Assembly (NCBI RefSeq): GCF_000723885.1
Contig: NZ_CCDG010000011.1
Span: forward strand, 62,001 to 126,000
Length of the DNA stretch: 64,000 nucleotides
From: Paenibacillus camerounensis
GTDB taxonomy: Bacteria > Bacillota > Bacilli > Paenibacillales > Paenibacillaceae
Direction of reading: 5' to 3'
Below are positions 35,516-43,979 of the stretch, in pieces (position 1 is the stretch's first letter; each line of letters begins with the position of its first letter). Made by a program: the position numbers and the translations under genes. Under the pieces are notes generated by a model. That model was not told the origin of the DNA. It did no database searches and worked only from the letters and a program-made list of their open reading frames with translations.

Positions 35516-36193
35516 ATGAGTAAGGCTACGGGGAACTGGAAGTGGTTTGAAATTCTCTGGCTGATTGTATTTACGGCTATAGGCGTTCTTTTTACGCTAT
35601 TATCCAAGGATTCGTTATTTGGCTTCACGGTATTTATCACCGGGGTGCTGTGTGTAGTGCTTACGGCGAAGGGGAAGCTTATGAGTTATGTATTTGGCAT
35701 GTATAACACGTTCGGCTATGCTTATCTGGCCTATATAAATGGATTGTTCGGGGAAGTGATGCTGAATTTGCTGTTTTTTGTCCCGATGAATATCGCCGGC
35801 TTCTACATGTGGAAGAAGAATTTTCAGGGCGGCAAGCTGGCGATGCGGCAGATGGAGCTTAGAGGCATGCTGCTGATCGGGGCAGTCTGTATCTCCGGCT
35901 TCCTGCTGCTGGGCTTCGGGCTCTCGTTCATTCCGGGGCAGAATTCACCTTATATTGATGCTCTAACAACGGTTTTATCGGTTGTGGCAACCATTCTGAT
36001 GGTACGCAGATTCAAGGAGCAGTGGCTGGTCTATATTGTGCTCAATATGTTCACGGTGCTGCTGTGGGGTATCCGGACGGCGGATGGGAGCAGTGAAGGC
36101 CCGCTGATGATCGTCATGTGGAGTGCCTATCTGCTCAATGCAGCGTACGGCTACTATAACTGGAACAAAGGGGCTAAGGAGGCGCTGGCATGA
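35516..36193 (+). CDS. pnuC: nicotinamide riboside transporter PnuC
   Basis: 225 aa, seven or so membrane segments, GGAGGG ribosome binding site. Family markers: GKLMSYVFGMYNTFGYAYLAYINGLFGEVMLNLLFF and FYMWKKNF, then QWLVYIVLNMFTVLLWG. It imports nicotinamide riboside by facilitated diffusion, trapped by the kinase of the next gene. Its stop overlaps the nadR start. The 237-bp upstream gap has a GTTAA...TTAAC inverted repeat (35430-35446) and a GCTGTC/GACAGC hairpin, neither assigned. Confidence 0.92.
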   Translation: MSKATGNWKWFEILWLIVFTAIGVLFTLLSKDSLFGFTVFITGVLCVVLTAKGKLMSYVFGMYNTFGYAYLAYINGLFGEVMLNLLFFVPMNIAGFYMWKKNFQGGKLAMRQMELRGMLLIGAVCISGFLLLGFGLSFIPGQNSPYIDALTTVLSVVATILMVRRFKEQWLVYIVLNMFTVLLWGIRTADGSSEGPLMIVMWSAYLLNAAYGYYNWNKGAKEALA

Positions 36194-37197
36194 AGACACT
36201 TGGATTAACGCTGGGCAAATTCGCCCCGCTGCATAAAGGGCATCAGTATATGATCGAGACGGCGCTGCAGGAGGTAGATGAACTCATTGTGGTAATCTAT
36301 GAAACGGCGGTTTCCCCTATTCCATTGCATATCCGGGCGGGCTGGATACGTAAGCTCTATCCGTCGGTCCGTGTGATTGAGGCCTGGGATGGTCCGGACG
36401 GCTATTCCGACGACAGGGAGCATGAGATCCGTGAAGAGCAGTACATCCTGGGATTGTTAAAAGGCGAGCAGGTGACCTGCTTCTATTCCAGCGAGTTCTA
36501 CGGCATGCATATGAGTATTGCTCTTGGTGCAGCAGACCGGCGGGTGGATGAGGCGCGTGAGAAGGTACCTGTATCAGCCACAATGGTCCGTTCTGATCCG
36601 TATAAGTACAAGGATTACGTAAGTGACCTTGTATACCGGGATTTAATTACCAAAGTGGTATTCGTGGGAGCAATGTCCACCGGCAAATCCACCATTACGA
36701 AAGCGCTGGCCCGGCGGTACCGGACGGCTTACGCCAGTGAATATGGACGGGATTACTGGGCAGAGCATCAGGTGGACCGCCGGATCGGGCTTAAGGCTTT
36801 TGACGAAATTGCTGTGGGTCATATTGAGCGGGAAGAGCGGGCATTGCTTGAAGCGGACCGGTATCTTTTTGTTGATACCAATGCGGTCACCACATATATG
36901 TACGCGCTGGATTATCACGGGCAGGCACCTGAGCTGCTGACCCGGCTCGCACTGGAGAATGCGCAGCGGTATGATCTGTTTTTCCTGTGCGATGACGATA
37001 TTCCTTACGATGATACGTGGGACCGCAGCGGGGATCAGAAGCGGCATGTGTTTCACAAGCAGATTATTGCGGATTTGCAGGCCCGGCGGATTCCTTACAT
37101 TACACTCAGGGGAAGTCTTGAGGAGCGGATGCGCAGAGTAGATGAGGTGCTGGCGGAGTTTGAGCCATACAGCAATTATTTTGGCGGGCAGGCTTAG
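36190..37197 (+). CDS. nadR: NadR-like NMN adenylyltransferase / nicotinamide riboside kinase
   Basis: 335 aa. N-terminal nucleotidyltransferase with LGKFAPLHKGHQ (HxGH motif, residues 8-19) and the ISxTMVR-like VSATMVRSDP; C-terminal P-loop kinase GAMSTGKST near 159-167 with SEYGRDYW. It phosphorylates nicotinamide riboside and adenylates NMN to NAD. It lacks the N-terminal repressor domain found in enterobacterial NadR. Overlaps pnuC by 4 bases (ATGA). Confidence 0.92.
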   Translation: MKTLGLTLGKFAPLHKGHQYMIETALQEVDELIVVIYETAVSPIPLHIRAGWIRKLYPSVRVIEAWDGPDGYSDDREHEIREEQYILGLLKGEQVTCFYSSEFYGMHMSIALGAADRRVDEAREKVPVSATMVRSDPYKYKDYVSDLVYRDLITKVVFVGAMSTGKSTITKALARRYRTAYASEYGRDYWAEHQVDRRIGLKAFDEIAVGHIEREERALLEADRYLFVDTNAVTTYMYALDYHGQAPELLTRLALENAQRYDLFFLCDDDIPYDDTWDRSGDQKRHVFHKQIIADLQARRIPYITLRGSLEERMRRVDEVLAEFEPYSNYFGGQA

Positions 37198-37230
37198 TAA
37201 CACATCAGATGAATTAGGGGGCGGATAACA

Positions 37231-37926
37231 GTGGGACTAGTGGATCGTAACGGACTTACCGAGCAGCAGTATTTGAAGCAATACCGGCCAGGGGATTATG
37301 AACGGCCTTCGGTGGCGGCGGATATGGTAATATTTGCGGTCACAGGCTTGGAGGATGAAGGACCTAAGCTTCCCGAGAAAGAGCTTCGCCTGCTGCTTAT
37401 CCGCCGGGGAGGACATCCGTTCCTGGGACAATGGGCGCTGCCCGGCGGTTTTGTCCAGCCGGACGAGACGGCAGATCAGGCTGCTGCACGGGAGCTGCGC
37501 GAGGAGACCGGCTTAAGCGATGTTTATCTGGAGCAGCTTGGCGTTTTCTCGGATGTCGGCCGGGACCCGCGCACCTGGGTGATAAGCTGCAGCTACCTTG
37601 CGCTGATCGACAGCAGCCGTCTGCAGATACAGGCAGGAGATGATGCCGAGGACGCTGCCTGGTTTACGGTGAGTTACCGGCAGCTGGCGGAGCATACGGA
37701 GCAACTGGGTAAGAGCTCCGTTCTAACCGGCAGGTATGAGCTGAAGCTCAGCAGCGGCGGCCAAGAGCTGACGGCGGTTATAGACCGGACTGTAACAGCC
37801 AAGCTGTACTCGAAGTCAGTCGAATACACCATAGAGTCGGGTGAAGGCTTGGCCTTTGATCACGCGAAGATAATTGGTAGTGCTATTGAGAGGCTGCGGG
37901 AGCAGACCCGTTCATCCGTTTTTTGA
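37231..37926 (+). CDS. Nudix hydrolase / NrtR-like protein of the NAD-salvage operon
   Basis: 231 aa, GTG start with AGGGGGCGGA upstream. Nudix box GGFVQPDETADQAAARELREETGL (written here by its ends: G80s to G100s) is intact, so it may hydrolyse ADP-ribose or an NAD derivative. The C-terminal ~80 residues with AFDHAKIIGSAIERLR resemble the winged-helix part of NrtR repressors, so it may instead, or also, sense ADP-ribose and control the operon. Third gene after pnuC-nadR, 33 bases on. Its 3' end overlaps the convergent lactamase remnant by 15 bases. Confidence 0.8.
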   Translation: MGLVDRNGLTEQQYLKQYRPGDYERPSVAADMVIFAVTGLEDEGPKLPEKELRLLLIRRGGHPFLGQWALPGGFVQPDETADQAAARELREETGLSDVYLEQLGVFSDVGRDPRTWVISCSYLALIDSSRLQIQAGDDAEDAAWFTVSYRQLAEHTEQLGKSSVLTGRYELKLSSGGQELTAVIDRTVTAKLYSKSVEYTIESGEGLAFDHAKIIGSAIERLREQTRSSVF

Positions 37927-38502
37927 ATGGAAGGACTGTTTGACTAGCTGCCGGAATAACTTGTTTGTAAAATATTGATTGATAAAAAGAACCAGCTTCT
38001 GTTCAATCCATAATTGCTCTCCGCCTGGCGGATCATGTACGAATAGAACCATTTCCGTTTTGCTTCCCGAAAGATCTTCGTAGTACATGGCTAGGTTAAT
38101 TATGGACAGACTGGAACCGCCTTTCTGGGCAGCCATAGCAAACTGTGGGTCTGGCACCTGTAATCTGATCAAGTCATTGAAAATTGGCCGTGCATCCTCA
38201 TGCAGTCTATTTCCCTCAAATATACTTTTGATTAGAAGGGCGTATTCTTTTGCGGTTGACCGCGGGAATTTCTCTGACCAGATCCTTTGGAATTTCCAGC
38301 GGCCACGCGCGCGCCGGTTCAACTGCTTAATCCATTTTCCTTCATTATCGCTTCTGAGCAAATCGAATATTTCTATAGCTTTGGCAGTGTATTCCCCATA
38401 GGAAAAGTTTTTCATCATTTTAGCAGCCTGACGCATAGTTACCCCGTGTGAATCCTTTAGATAGGTTGGCATTAAAATGGCCGATGAGAAAGCCTGTATC
38501 AC
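37912..38502 (-). pseudogene. 5'-truncated serine hydrolase / class A beta-lactamase-like gene
   Basis: About 196 codons resembling the C-terminal two-thirds of the beta-lactamase-like fold: VTMRQAAKMMKNFSYG corresponds to the helix bearing the SDN motif (here SYG), and AAQKGGSSLSIINLAMYY to the KTG strand (here KGG). The N-terminal part with the catalytic SxxK is absent; an in-frame TAA lies 5 codons before the first possible GTG and no ribosome binding site is present. I read it as a decayed copy rather than a working enzyme. Confidence 0.6.
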
Positions 38503-38591
38503 CTCTAAAGACTCTAATTATATTTTTGCAGATAAAATGTGAGAGATGTATCTTTTCATTGTTAGAATATCATGTTATTATTTACCACATA

Positions 38592-38612
38592 ACCGACAGA
38601 CAGTCGGTCGGT
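38592..38612. promoter_or_regulatory. TetR operator candidate
   Basis: ACCGAC-AGACA-GTCGGT followed by CGGT: inverted repeat CCGAC/GTCGG with a 5-base spacer at 38593-38607, 62-82 bases upstream of the tetR start. The form is common for TetR-family autoregulation. Confidence 0.65.
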
Positions 38613-38673
38613 AAATGAGTGAGTGAATGAATTCATTTATATAACCACCCAACTACATAACAAGGAGCCACCC

Positions 38674-39339
38674 ATGAGAATTGTAAAAGAAGCCGAAGCG
38701 CGCAGAAACGAAATCCTCGACGCTGCCGATGAACTGTTCGGTCAGAAAGGGTTCGACGGAACGAGTACCAATGATATTCTGAACAAGGTCGGGATTGCCC
38801 GGGGCACGCTGTATCATCACTTCAAGTCCAAAGAAGATATTATGGATGCGCTGATTGAGCGGTACAGCAGCAGGATGCTGGGGGCGGCGCAGGCCATTGC
38901 CCTGGACACCACGATTCCGGTCGTCGAACGTATTCTCCGTGCCGTTATGGCTATGAATATCAGCAGCGGTAACGGGGGAGAGAGCAGCAAGGAGATTATG
39001 GAGCATATCCACCGGCCGCAGAATGCGCTGATGCACCAGAAGATCCAGAAGATCCTTGTTAACGGTGTTCCGCCGATTCTGACCCCCATTGTCCGGGAGG
39101 GTATTCAGCAGGGATTGTTCCACACGCAGTACCCGTATGAAAGTATAGAGATGATAATCATCTATGCGAACACCATTTTTGATGAGGAGATGGTTGAGAT
39201 GACAGACGAGGTGCGGCTGTCGCGCATTTTGGCTTTTATCGCCAATGTAGAACGGCTGCTTGGGGCTGAGGAAGGAAGCCTGATGAGTGTAATGCAGGCG
39301 TTCGGCGGCAGAGAGGGAGATGAGCCGGGCAATGAGTAA
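38674..39339 (+). CDS. TetR/AcrR-family regulator
   Basis: 221 aa from ATG 38674 (AAGGAG). N-terminal HTH (about 8-55): ILDAADELFGQKGFDGTSTNDILNKVGIARGTLYHHFKSKEDIMDALIER, a classic TetR signature. The ligand domain is divergent. It heads an operon of an MFS exporter and an FtsX-type ABC system with overlapping starts, so it probably controls multidrug efflux, autoregulated through the palindrome upstream. Confidence 0.9.
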   Translation: MRIVKEAEARRNEILDAADELFGQKGFDGTSTNDILNKVGIARGTLYHHFKSKEDIMDALIERYSSRMLGAAQAIALDTTIPVVERILRAVMAMNISSGNGGESSKEIMEHIHRPQNALMHQKIQKILVNGVPPILTPIVREGIQQGLFHTQYPYESIEMIIIYANTIFDEEMVEMTDEVRLSRILAFIANVERLLGAEEGSLMSVMQAFGGREGDEPGNE

Positions 39340-40630
39340 CCGGGAGCGGGGCTTCGGCAGGTTTCTCCTGCTGTGGTCGGGACAGCTTGTGTCGTCAGTC
39401 GGCAGCGGACTCACAGCGTTCGGTCTGGGGGTATACCTGTATCAGCAGACCGGGCAGGCATCCGCGATGGCTCTGGTTACTTTGCTGGCGTTCATGCCTT
39501 CACTCTTATTAAGTCCTGTTGCCGGCGTGCTTGCGGACCGCTATGACCGGAGACTGTTAATGATGCTGGGCGACAGCCTGTCTGCAACCGGGCTCATCTA
39601 CATTCTGGTCTGTCTGCTTAGCGGTGAAGCGCAGCTCTGGCAGATTTGCCTGGGAGTTACTGTAAGCTCAGTATTCTCCTCACTGCTTGATCCGGCGTAC
39701 AAGGCAACGGTGACGGATCTGCTGACGGAGGAGCAGTATATCAGGGCAAGCGGTTTCGTGCAGGTGGCCGGATCAGCCAAGTACCTCATCTCCCCTGCGC
39801 TTGCCGGCTATCTGCTCATGGTGTCGGATGTGAAGCTGCTGCTGATTATCGACATCTGCACTTTGGGGGTAACCGTTGCTTCGACACTTGCTGTACGCAA
39901 GGGGCTTCCTTCCAAGCAAACGGAACAGACCGGGTCCTTCATCCTTGAGCTAAAAGAAGGCTGGAGCGCGGTTTCCGTAAGCCAAGGTGTGCTGATGCTG
40001 GTAATAATGACATCGGTAATGACCTTTTGCCTCGGATTCATAGAGACCCTGTCGATGCCGATGATCCTGGCTTTTGCCGATAGCGCTGCACTCGGTACGC
40101 TTGAAACCGTCATCGCACTAGGAATGCTGGCATCCAGCATCCTCATTGGCCTTCTCCCGCTCACAAAGAATTTTGTGAAGATCCTGGCGCTGTCCCTTTT
40201 CTGCGGAGGGCTGTGTATGGCACTATTCGGGCTCCGGGAAAATGTGCTTTTGCTGGGCGTTTCCGGGTTTTTCTTTTTCGCCACCTTACCGTTTGCCAAT
40301 GCCAGCCTGGATTATCTTCTGCGGACCAATATCAGGAATGCCGTGCAGGGGCGGGCCTGGTCACTAATCGGGCTAGTTTCACAGCTGGGCTTCATTGCTG
40401 CTTATATGCTGTCAGGGGTACTCGCTGACCGCGTGTTCACTCCGCTTTTGACAGATAAGGGGCTGCTTGCAGGTACGCTGGGCCGGATTACCGGTACAGG
40501 CAGCGGCCGGGGAATCGGACTTCTGATCATTATCGCGGGGCTGCTGTTAAGTGCGGCTGCAATTGTTCTATATAACCTTAAATCTATTAAAAAGCTGGAA
40601 ACCGGAGGTGAACCATGTACTACAGGATAA
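39332..40630 (+). CDS. MFS transporter (multidrug efflux type)
   Basis: 432 aa from ATG 39332, overlapping the tetR stop by 8 bases (an ATG at 39320 is possible but abuts the GGAG). Twelve membrane segments; motif A-like GVLADRYDRRLLMMLGD between segments 2 and 3. The organisation (FLLLWSGQLVSSVGSGLTAFGLGVYLYQQTG) is that of macrolide/multidrug MFS proteins of the MefA-like group. Its end overlaps the ABC permease start. Confidence 0.87.
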   Translation: MSNRERGFGRFLLLWSGQLVSSVGSGLTAFGLGVYLYQQTGQASAMALVTLLAFMPSLLLSPVAGVLADRYDRRLLMMLGDSLSATGLIYILVCLLSGEAQLWQICLGVTVSSVFSSLLDPAYKATVTDLLTEEQYIRASGFVQVAGSAKYLISPALAGYLLMVSDVKLLLIIDICTLGVTVASTLAVRKGLPSKQTEQTGSFILELKEGWSAVSVSQGVLMLVIMTSVMTFCLGFIETLSMPMILAFADSAALGTLETVIALGMLASSILIGLLPLTKNFVKILALSLFCGGLCMALFGLRENVLLLGVSGFFFFATLPFANASLDYLLRTNIRNAVQGRAWSLIGLVSQLGFIAAYMLSGVLADRVFTPLLTDKGLLAGTLGRITGTGSGRGIGLLIIIAGLLLSAAAIVLYNLKSIKKLETGGEPCTTG

Positions 40631-42933
40631 TCCGGGGCGACCTGCGCGCAGGTAAGCTGATTACACTGACCACTCTATTGTTCGTCACCGCTGCTGCAAT
40701 GCTGGTCTCCCTGTCAGCCATTCTGACCGTCAATCTTGCGGGGGCCATTGATACACTGATGACACAGGCGAAGACGCCGCATTTCATGCAGATGCATTCA
40801 GGAGAGCTGGACCGGGCACGGCTTACGGCTTTTGCAGAGCAGAACGGCAAGGTTGATGAGTTCCAGGTGCTTGAATTTGTAAATGTAGAGAATGCGCGGA
40901 TTATCATCGGCGGCAAGTCACTGGCGGACAATGTCCAGGACAACGGGTTCAGCACACAGAGCAGTATGTTCGACTACCTGCTGGACCTGGACGGGAAGGC
41001 TGTAATACCCGCTGACGGGGAGCTGTATGTGCCAATTGCCTATATGAAGGACGGAACCGCCAAGACGGGAGATACAGCTGTAATTGCCGGAAAAGAATGG
41101 ACTGTGGCCGGATTTCTCCGCGATTCCCAGATGAACTCCCTGCTGGCCTCCTCCAAAAGATTTCTGGTCAGTGAGCATGACTACACCGCTATCCAGGCCT
41201 CCGGGAGCACGGAGTATCTAATTGAATTCAGACTGAAGGAATTATCTATGCTTGGCGCTTTTAAAAATGACTACACCTCGGCAGGACTTGAGGCAAACGG
41301 GCCCTCCATCACCTACCCTCTGTTCAAAATGCTTAATGCCATGTCCGACGGGCTGATGATTGCGATTATTCTGCTGGTCAGCCTGCTTGTTGTTGCTGTC
41401 GCTTTTATGTGCATCCGCTTTACTTTACTTGCCACTATTGAACGGGACACCCGTGAAATCGGCGTCATGAAGGCTATTGGACTTCGCGTCTCAGACATCA
41501 AGAAGCTGTATCTCGTAAAATATGCGGGCATTGCAGCCCTTGGCTGTGCTCTGGGATATGCCCTTTCGCTGGTGTTCAGGGGGATGCTGCTGGACAATAT
41601 CCGGCTGTACATGGGCGGGAACGAAAAGGCTTCGTTGACCCTGCTGCTTGGACTGGGCGGAGCTGTACTCGTGTTTCTGGCTATTACCGGCTATGTGAAC
41701 AGGGTACTGGGACGTTTCCGGAGAATCTCTGCTGCTGAAGCAGTACGGTTCGGTACCACGCAGGATAAATCAGGGGGAGCCAGGCAGCTGCGGCTGAGTG
41801 CAAACCGGCTGCTGAACACTAATATTTTTCTTGGAGTCAAGGATGTGCTTGCCCGGAAAAGCCTGTATGTGACGATGCTTGCTGTAATCATCATTGCCGC
41901 ATTCGTTATCACCGTCCCCCGGAACCTGTACAACACGATTGCTGCCAAAAGCTTCATCACCTACATGGGCGTAGGCAACAGCGATCTGCGTCTGGATATC
42001 CAGCAGACGGACAATATCGCTGCCAAAGCGGCGGAAGTGACTGCGGTTATGGAGAAGGACCCATCAATCTCCCGGTATGCCGTGCTGACAACGGAGAGCT
42101 TTACTGTCCTGAAAGAGGATGGAGCGGAGGAGAGAATCAAGATCGAGCTTGGCGACCATTCCGTTTTCCCCGTGAAATATGCTAAGGGCAGAGCGCCTGA
42201 TGCGGGCCATGAAATTGCCTTATCCGTGATGAATGCCGATGAGCTCGGCAAGCAGACCGGTGATGTCATTACGCTGAAGTCCGGCGGGCAGTCACTGAAT
42301 CTGACGGTATGCGGCATCTACTCAGACGTTACCAATGGCGGGAAGACCGCCAAGGCTGCCTTTGCCAGCCAAGCAGCAGATGTGATGTGGTCCGTCATTT
42401 ATGCGGAGCTTGTGGATAAGACACTTACCGGCGGCATAGCAGAGAAGTACGCAGACCGGTTTTCTTTTGCCAAAGTATCCGGTGTCGATGAGTATGTTGC
42501 GCAGACCTTCGGCCCGACCATAAGCTCTGTGGGAACGGCTTCCCGGGTAGCCATTGTTATGATGCTGCTGATCAGCGTGCTGGTTACGGTGCTGTTTATG
42601 CGGCTGCTGGTAGCGAAAGACCGGTATCCGATTGCCGTCATGAAGTCACTGGGGTTCACTAATGCTGACCTCAGAGTGCAGTATTTTGCGCGTGCCGCAG
42701 CTGTGCTGGCGGCCGGAATTGTACTTGGGACCATACTGGCGAACACTCTAGGCGAGCGCTTGGCGGGCGCACTTATCGGCTCGTTCGGTGCAGCCTCCTT
42801 CGAATTCGTGGCCGATCCGCTTGCGGCGTATCTGTTCAGTCCGCTTATGCTGGCCTGCCCGGTGCTTATCGCCACTATAATCGGTACATCAGGCACGGGA
42901 CACATCACCATATCCGGTCATATTAAGGAGTAG
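40615..42933 (+). CDS. FtsX-like ABC transporter permease
   Basis: 772 aa, CGGAGGTG ribosome binding site inside the MFS gene. N-terminal membrane segment (about 17-40), extracytoplasmic domain, three segments at 240-360, a second first-segment at about 420-440, another external domain and three C-terminal segments at 640-760: a duplicated FtsX/MacB layout. TIERDTREIGVMKAIG and RYPIAVMKSLGFT are the cytosolic coupling motifs. Works with the ATPase encoded next; presumably exports a peptide or drug. Confidence 0.87.
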   Translation: MYYRIIRGDLRAGKLITLTTLLFVTAAAMLVSLSAILTVNLAGAIDTLMTQAKTPHFMQMHSGELDRARLTAFAEQNGKVDEFQVLEFVNVENARIIIGGKSLADNVQDNGFSTQSSMFDYLLDLDGKAVIPADGELYVPIAYMKDGTAKTGDTAVIAGKEWTVAGFLRDSQMNSLLASSKRFLVSEHDYTAIQASGSTEYLIEFRLKELSMLGAFKNDYTSAGLEANGPSITYPLFKMLNAMSDGLMIAIILLVSLLVVAVAFMCIRFTLLATIERDTREIGVMKAIGLRVSDIKKLYLVKYAGIAALGCALGYALSLVFRGMLLDNIRLYMGGNEKASLTLLLGLGGAVLVFLAITGYVNRVLGRFRRISAAEAVRFGTTQDKSGGARQLRLSANRLLNTNIFLGVKDVLARKSLYVTMLAVIIIAAFVITVPRNLYNTIAAKSFITYMGVGNSDLRLDIQQTDNIAAKAAEVTAVMEKDPSISRYAVLTTESFTVLKEDGAEERIKIELGDHSVFPVKYAKGRAPDAGHEIALSVMNADELGKQTGDVITLKSGGQSLNLTVCGIYSDVTNGGKTAKAAFASQAADVMWSVIYAELVDKTLTGGIAEKYADRFSFAKVSGVDEYVAQTFGPTISSVGTASRVAIVMMLLISVLVTVLFMRLLVAKDRYPIAVMKSLGFTNADLRVQYFARAAAVLAAGIVLGTILANTLGERLAGALIGSFGAASFEFVADPLAAYLFSPLMLACPVLIATIIGTSGTGHITISGHIKE

Positions 42934-42942
42934 ATAAGGAAG

Positions 42943-43701
42943 ATGAAGAAGATTATAGCTGCTGACCATATCGACAAAGCCTTCGGCCAGGGCATAGAGC
43001 GGCGCAAGGTGCTTAATGGAGTATCGGTAAGCATCAGCGGGGGGGAGTTCGTGTCGGTGATGGGGCCGTCCGGCTCAGGCAAATCGTCGCTGCTGTTTGC
43101 TGTGAGCGGGATGGACACGGTTGATGGCGGGCAGGTGCTTTTTGACGGCAGAGAGCTTGGGGCCCTTAAGGAGAATGAGCTGGCTGACCTGCGCCGGACG
43201 CAGATGGGCTTTGTATTCCAGCAGCCAACGCTGATGAAGAATATGAACCTGCTGGATAATATTATCCTTCCGTCCTTGCGTGATAACAGAAGGAACGTGA
43301 AAGCCATCACGGAAAAAGCGAGGCAGCTGATGTCCAAAACCGGCATTGCCGGGCTCGAAAAGCGGGACATCACCCAGGTATCCGGCGGCCAGCTGCAGCG
43401 GGCAGGCATTTGCCGGGCGCTGATGAGCAGCCCGCAGATCCTGTTTGGCGACGAGCCGACCGGAGCGCTGAACCAGGAGGCTGCCGAAGGCATCATGAGC
43501 CTGTTCGCCGACATCAATGAGACGGGGACTGCGGTGATGCTGGTCACTCATGACGCCAGAATTGCCGCCAGGACCGGGCGTATTCTGTTCATGTGCGACG
43601 GGCAGATCGTGAGCGAGCTGCGGCTGCCGAAATTCAGGGGAACGGAGCTTGAGGGGCGGATGGAGCAGGTTGTGACGCGGATGAGGGAGCTGGGGATATA
43701 G
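42943..43701 (+). CDS. ABC transporter ATP-binding protein (LolD/MacB type)
   Basis: 252 aa. Walker A GPSGSGKSSL, Q-loop FVFQQPTLMKNM, signature VSGGQLQRAGICRAL, Walker B LFGDEPTGALN (the usual aspartate after GAL is Asn here), switch His in VTHDARIA. Partner of the FtsX-like permease 9 bases upstream. Confidence 0.9.
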   Translation: MKKIIAADHIDKAFGQGIERRKVLNGVSVSISGGEFVSVMGPSGSGKSSLLFAVSGMDTVDGGQVLFDGRELGALKENELADLRRTQMGFVFQQPTLMKNMNLLDNIILPSLRDNRRNVKAITEKARQLMSKTGIAGLEKRDITQVSGGQLQRAGICRALMSSPQILFGDEPTGALNQEAAEGIMSLFADINETGTAVMLVTHDARIAARTGRILFMCDGQIVSELRLPKFRGTELEGRMEQVVTRMRELGI

Positions 43702-43705
43702 ATTT

Positions 43706-43918
43706 TTGAGGATCAAAGATCATGCTGTACAAATTTTTGTGCGCTATGATGAGATTTTGGATAAAGCAGACGTCACAGCCCGGATGTGCCACATGCCGGA
43801 CTGGGGACGGCTGCGTGCGGTACAGAGAGACAATGTGCGGTTTATTGCCGGAACGGTGAATTATGACGATGCTTATAACAGCCAGCAGCTATTAAGCCAA
43901 TTTGCTGATTTATGGTGA
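43706..43918 (+). other. unidentified short open frame (gene fragment?)
   Basis: 70 codons from a TTG at 43706, with no clear ribosome binding site. The middle (FVRYDEILDKADVTARMCHMPDWGR) has a composition like real protein, and the frame ends just before the SUKH-LRR gene. I do not recognise it. It may be the 3' remnant of a gene or a divergent small protein. Confidence 0.3.
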
Positions 43919-43979
43919 GAGCTGTTCTATTTATAATAGAGAAGGATCTAAATACGTATTATACGAATGGGGCCATTAT

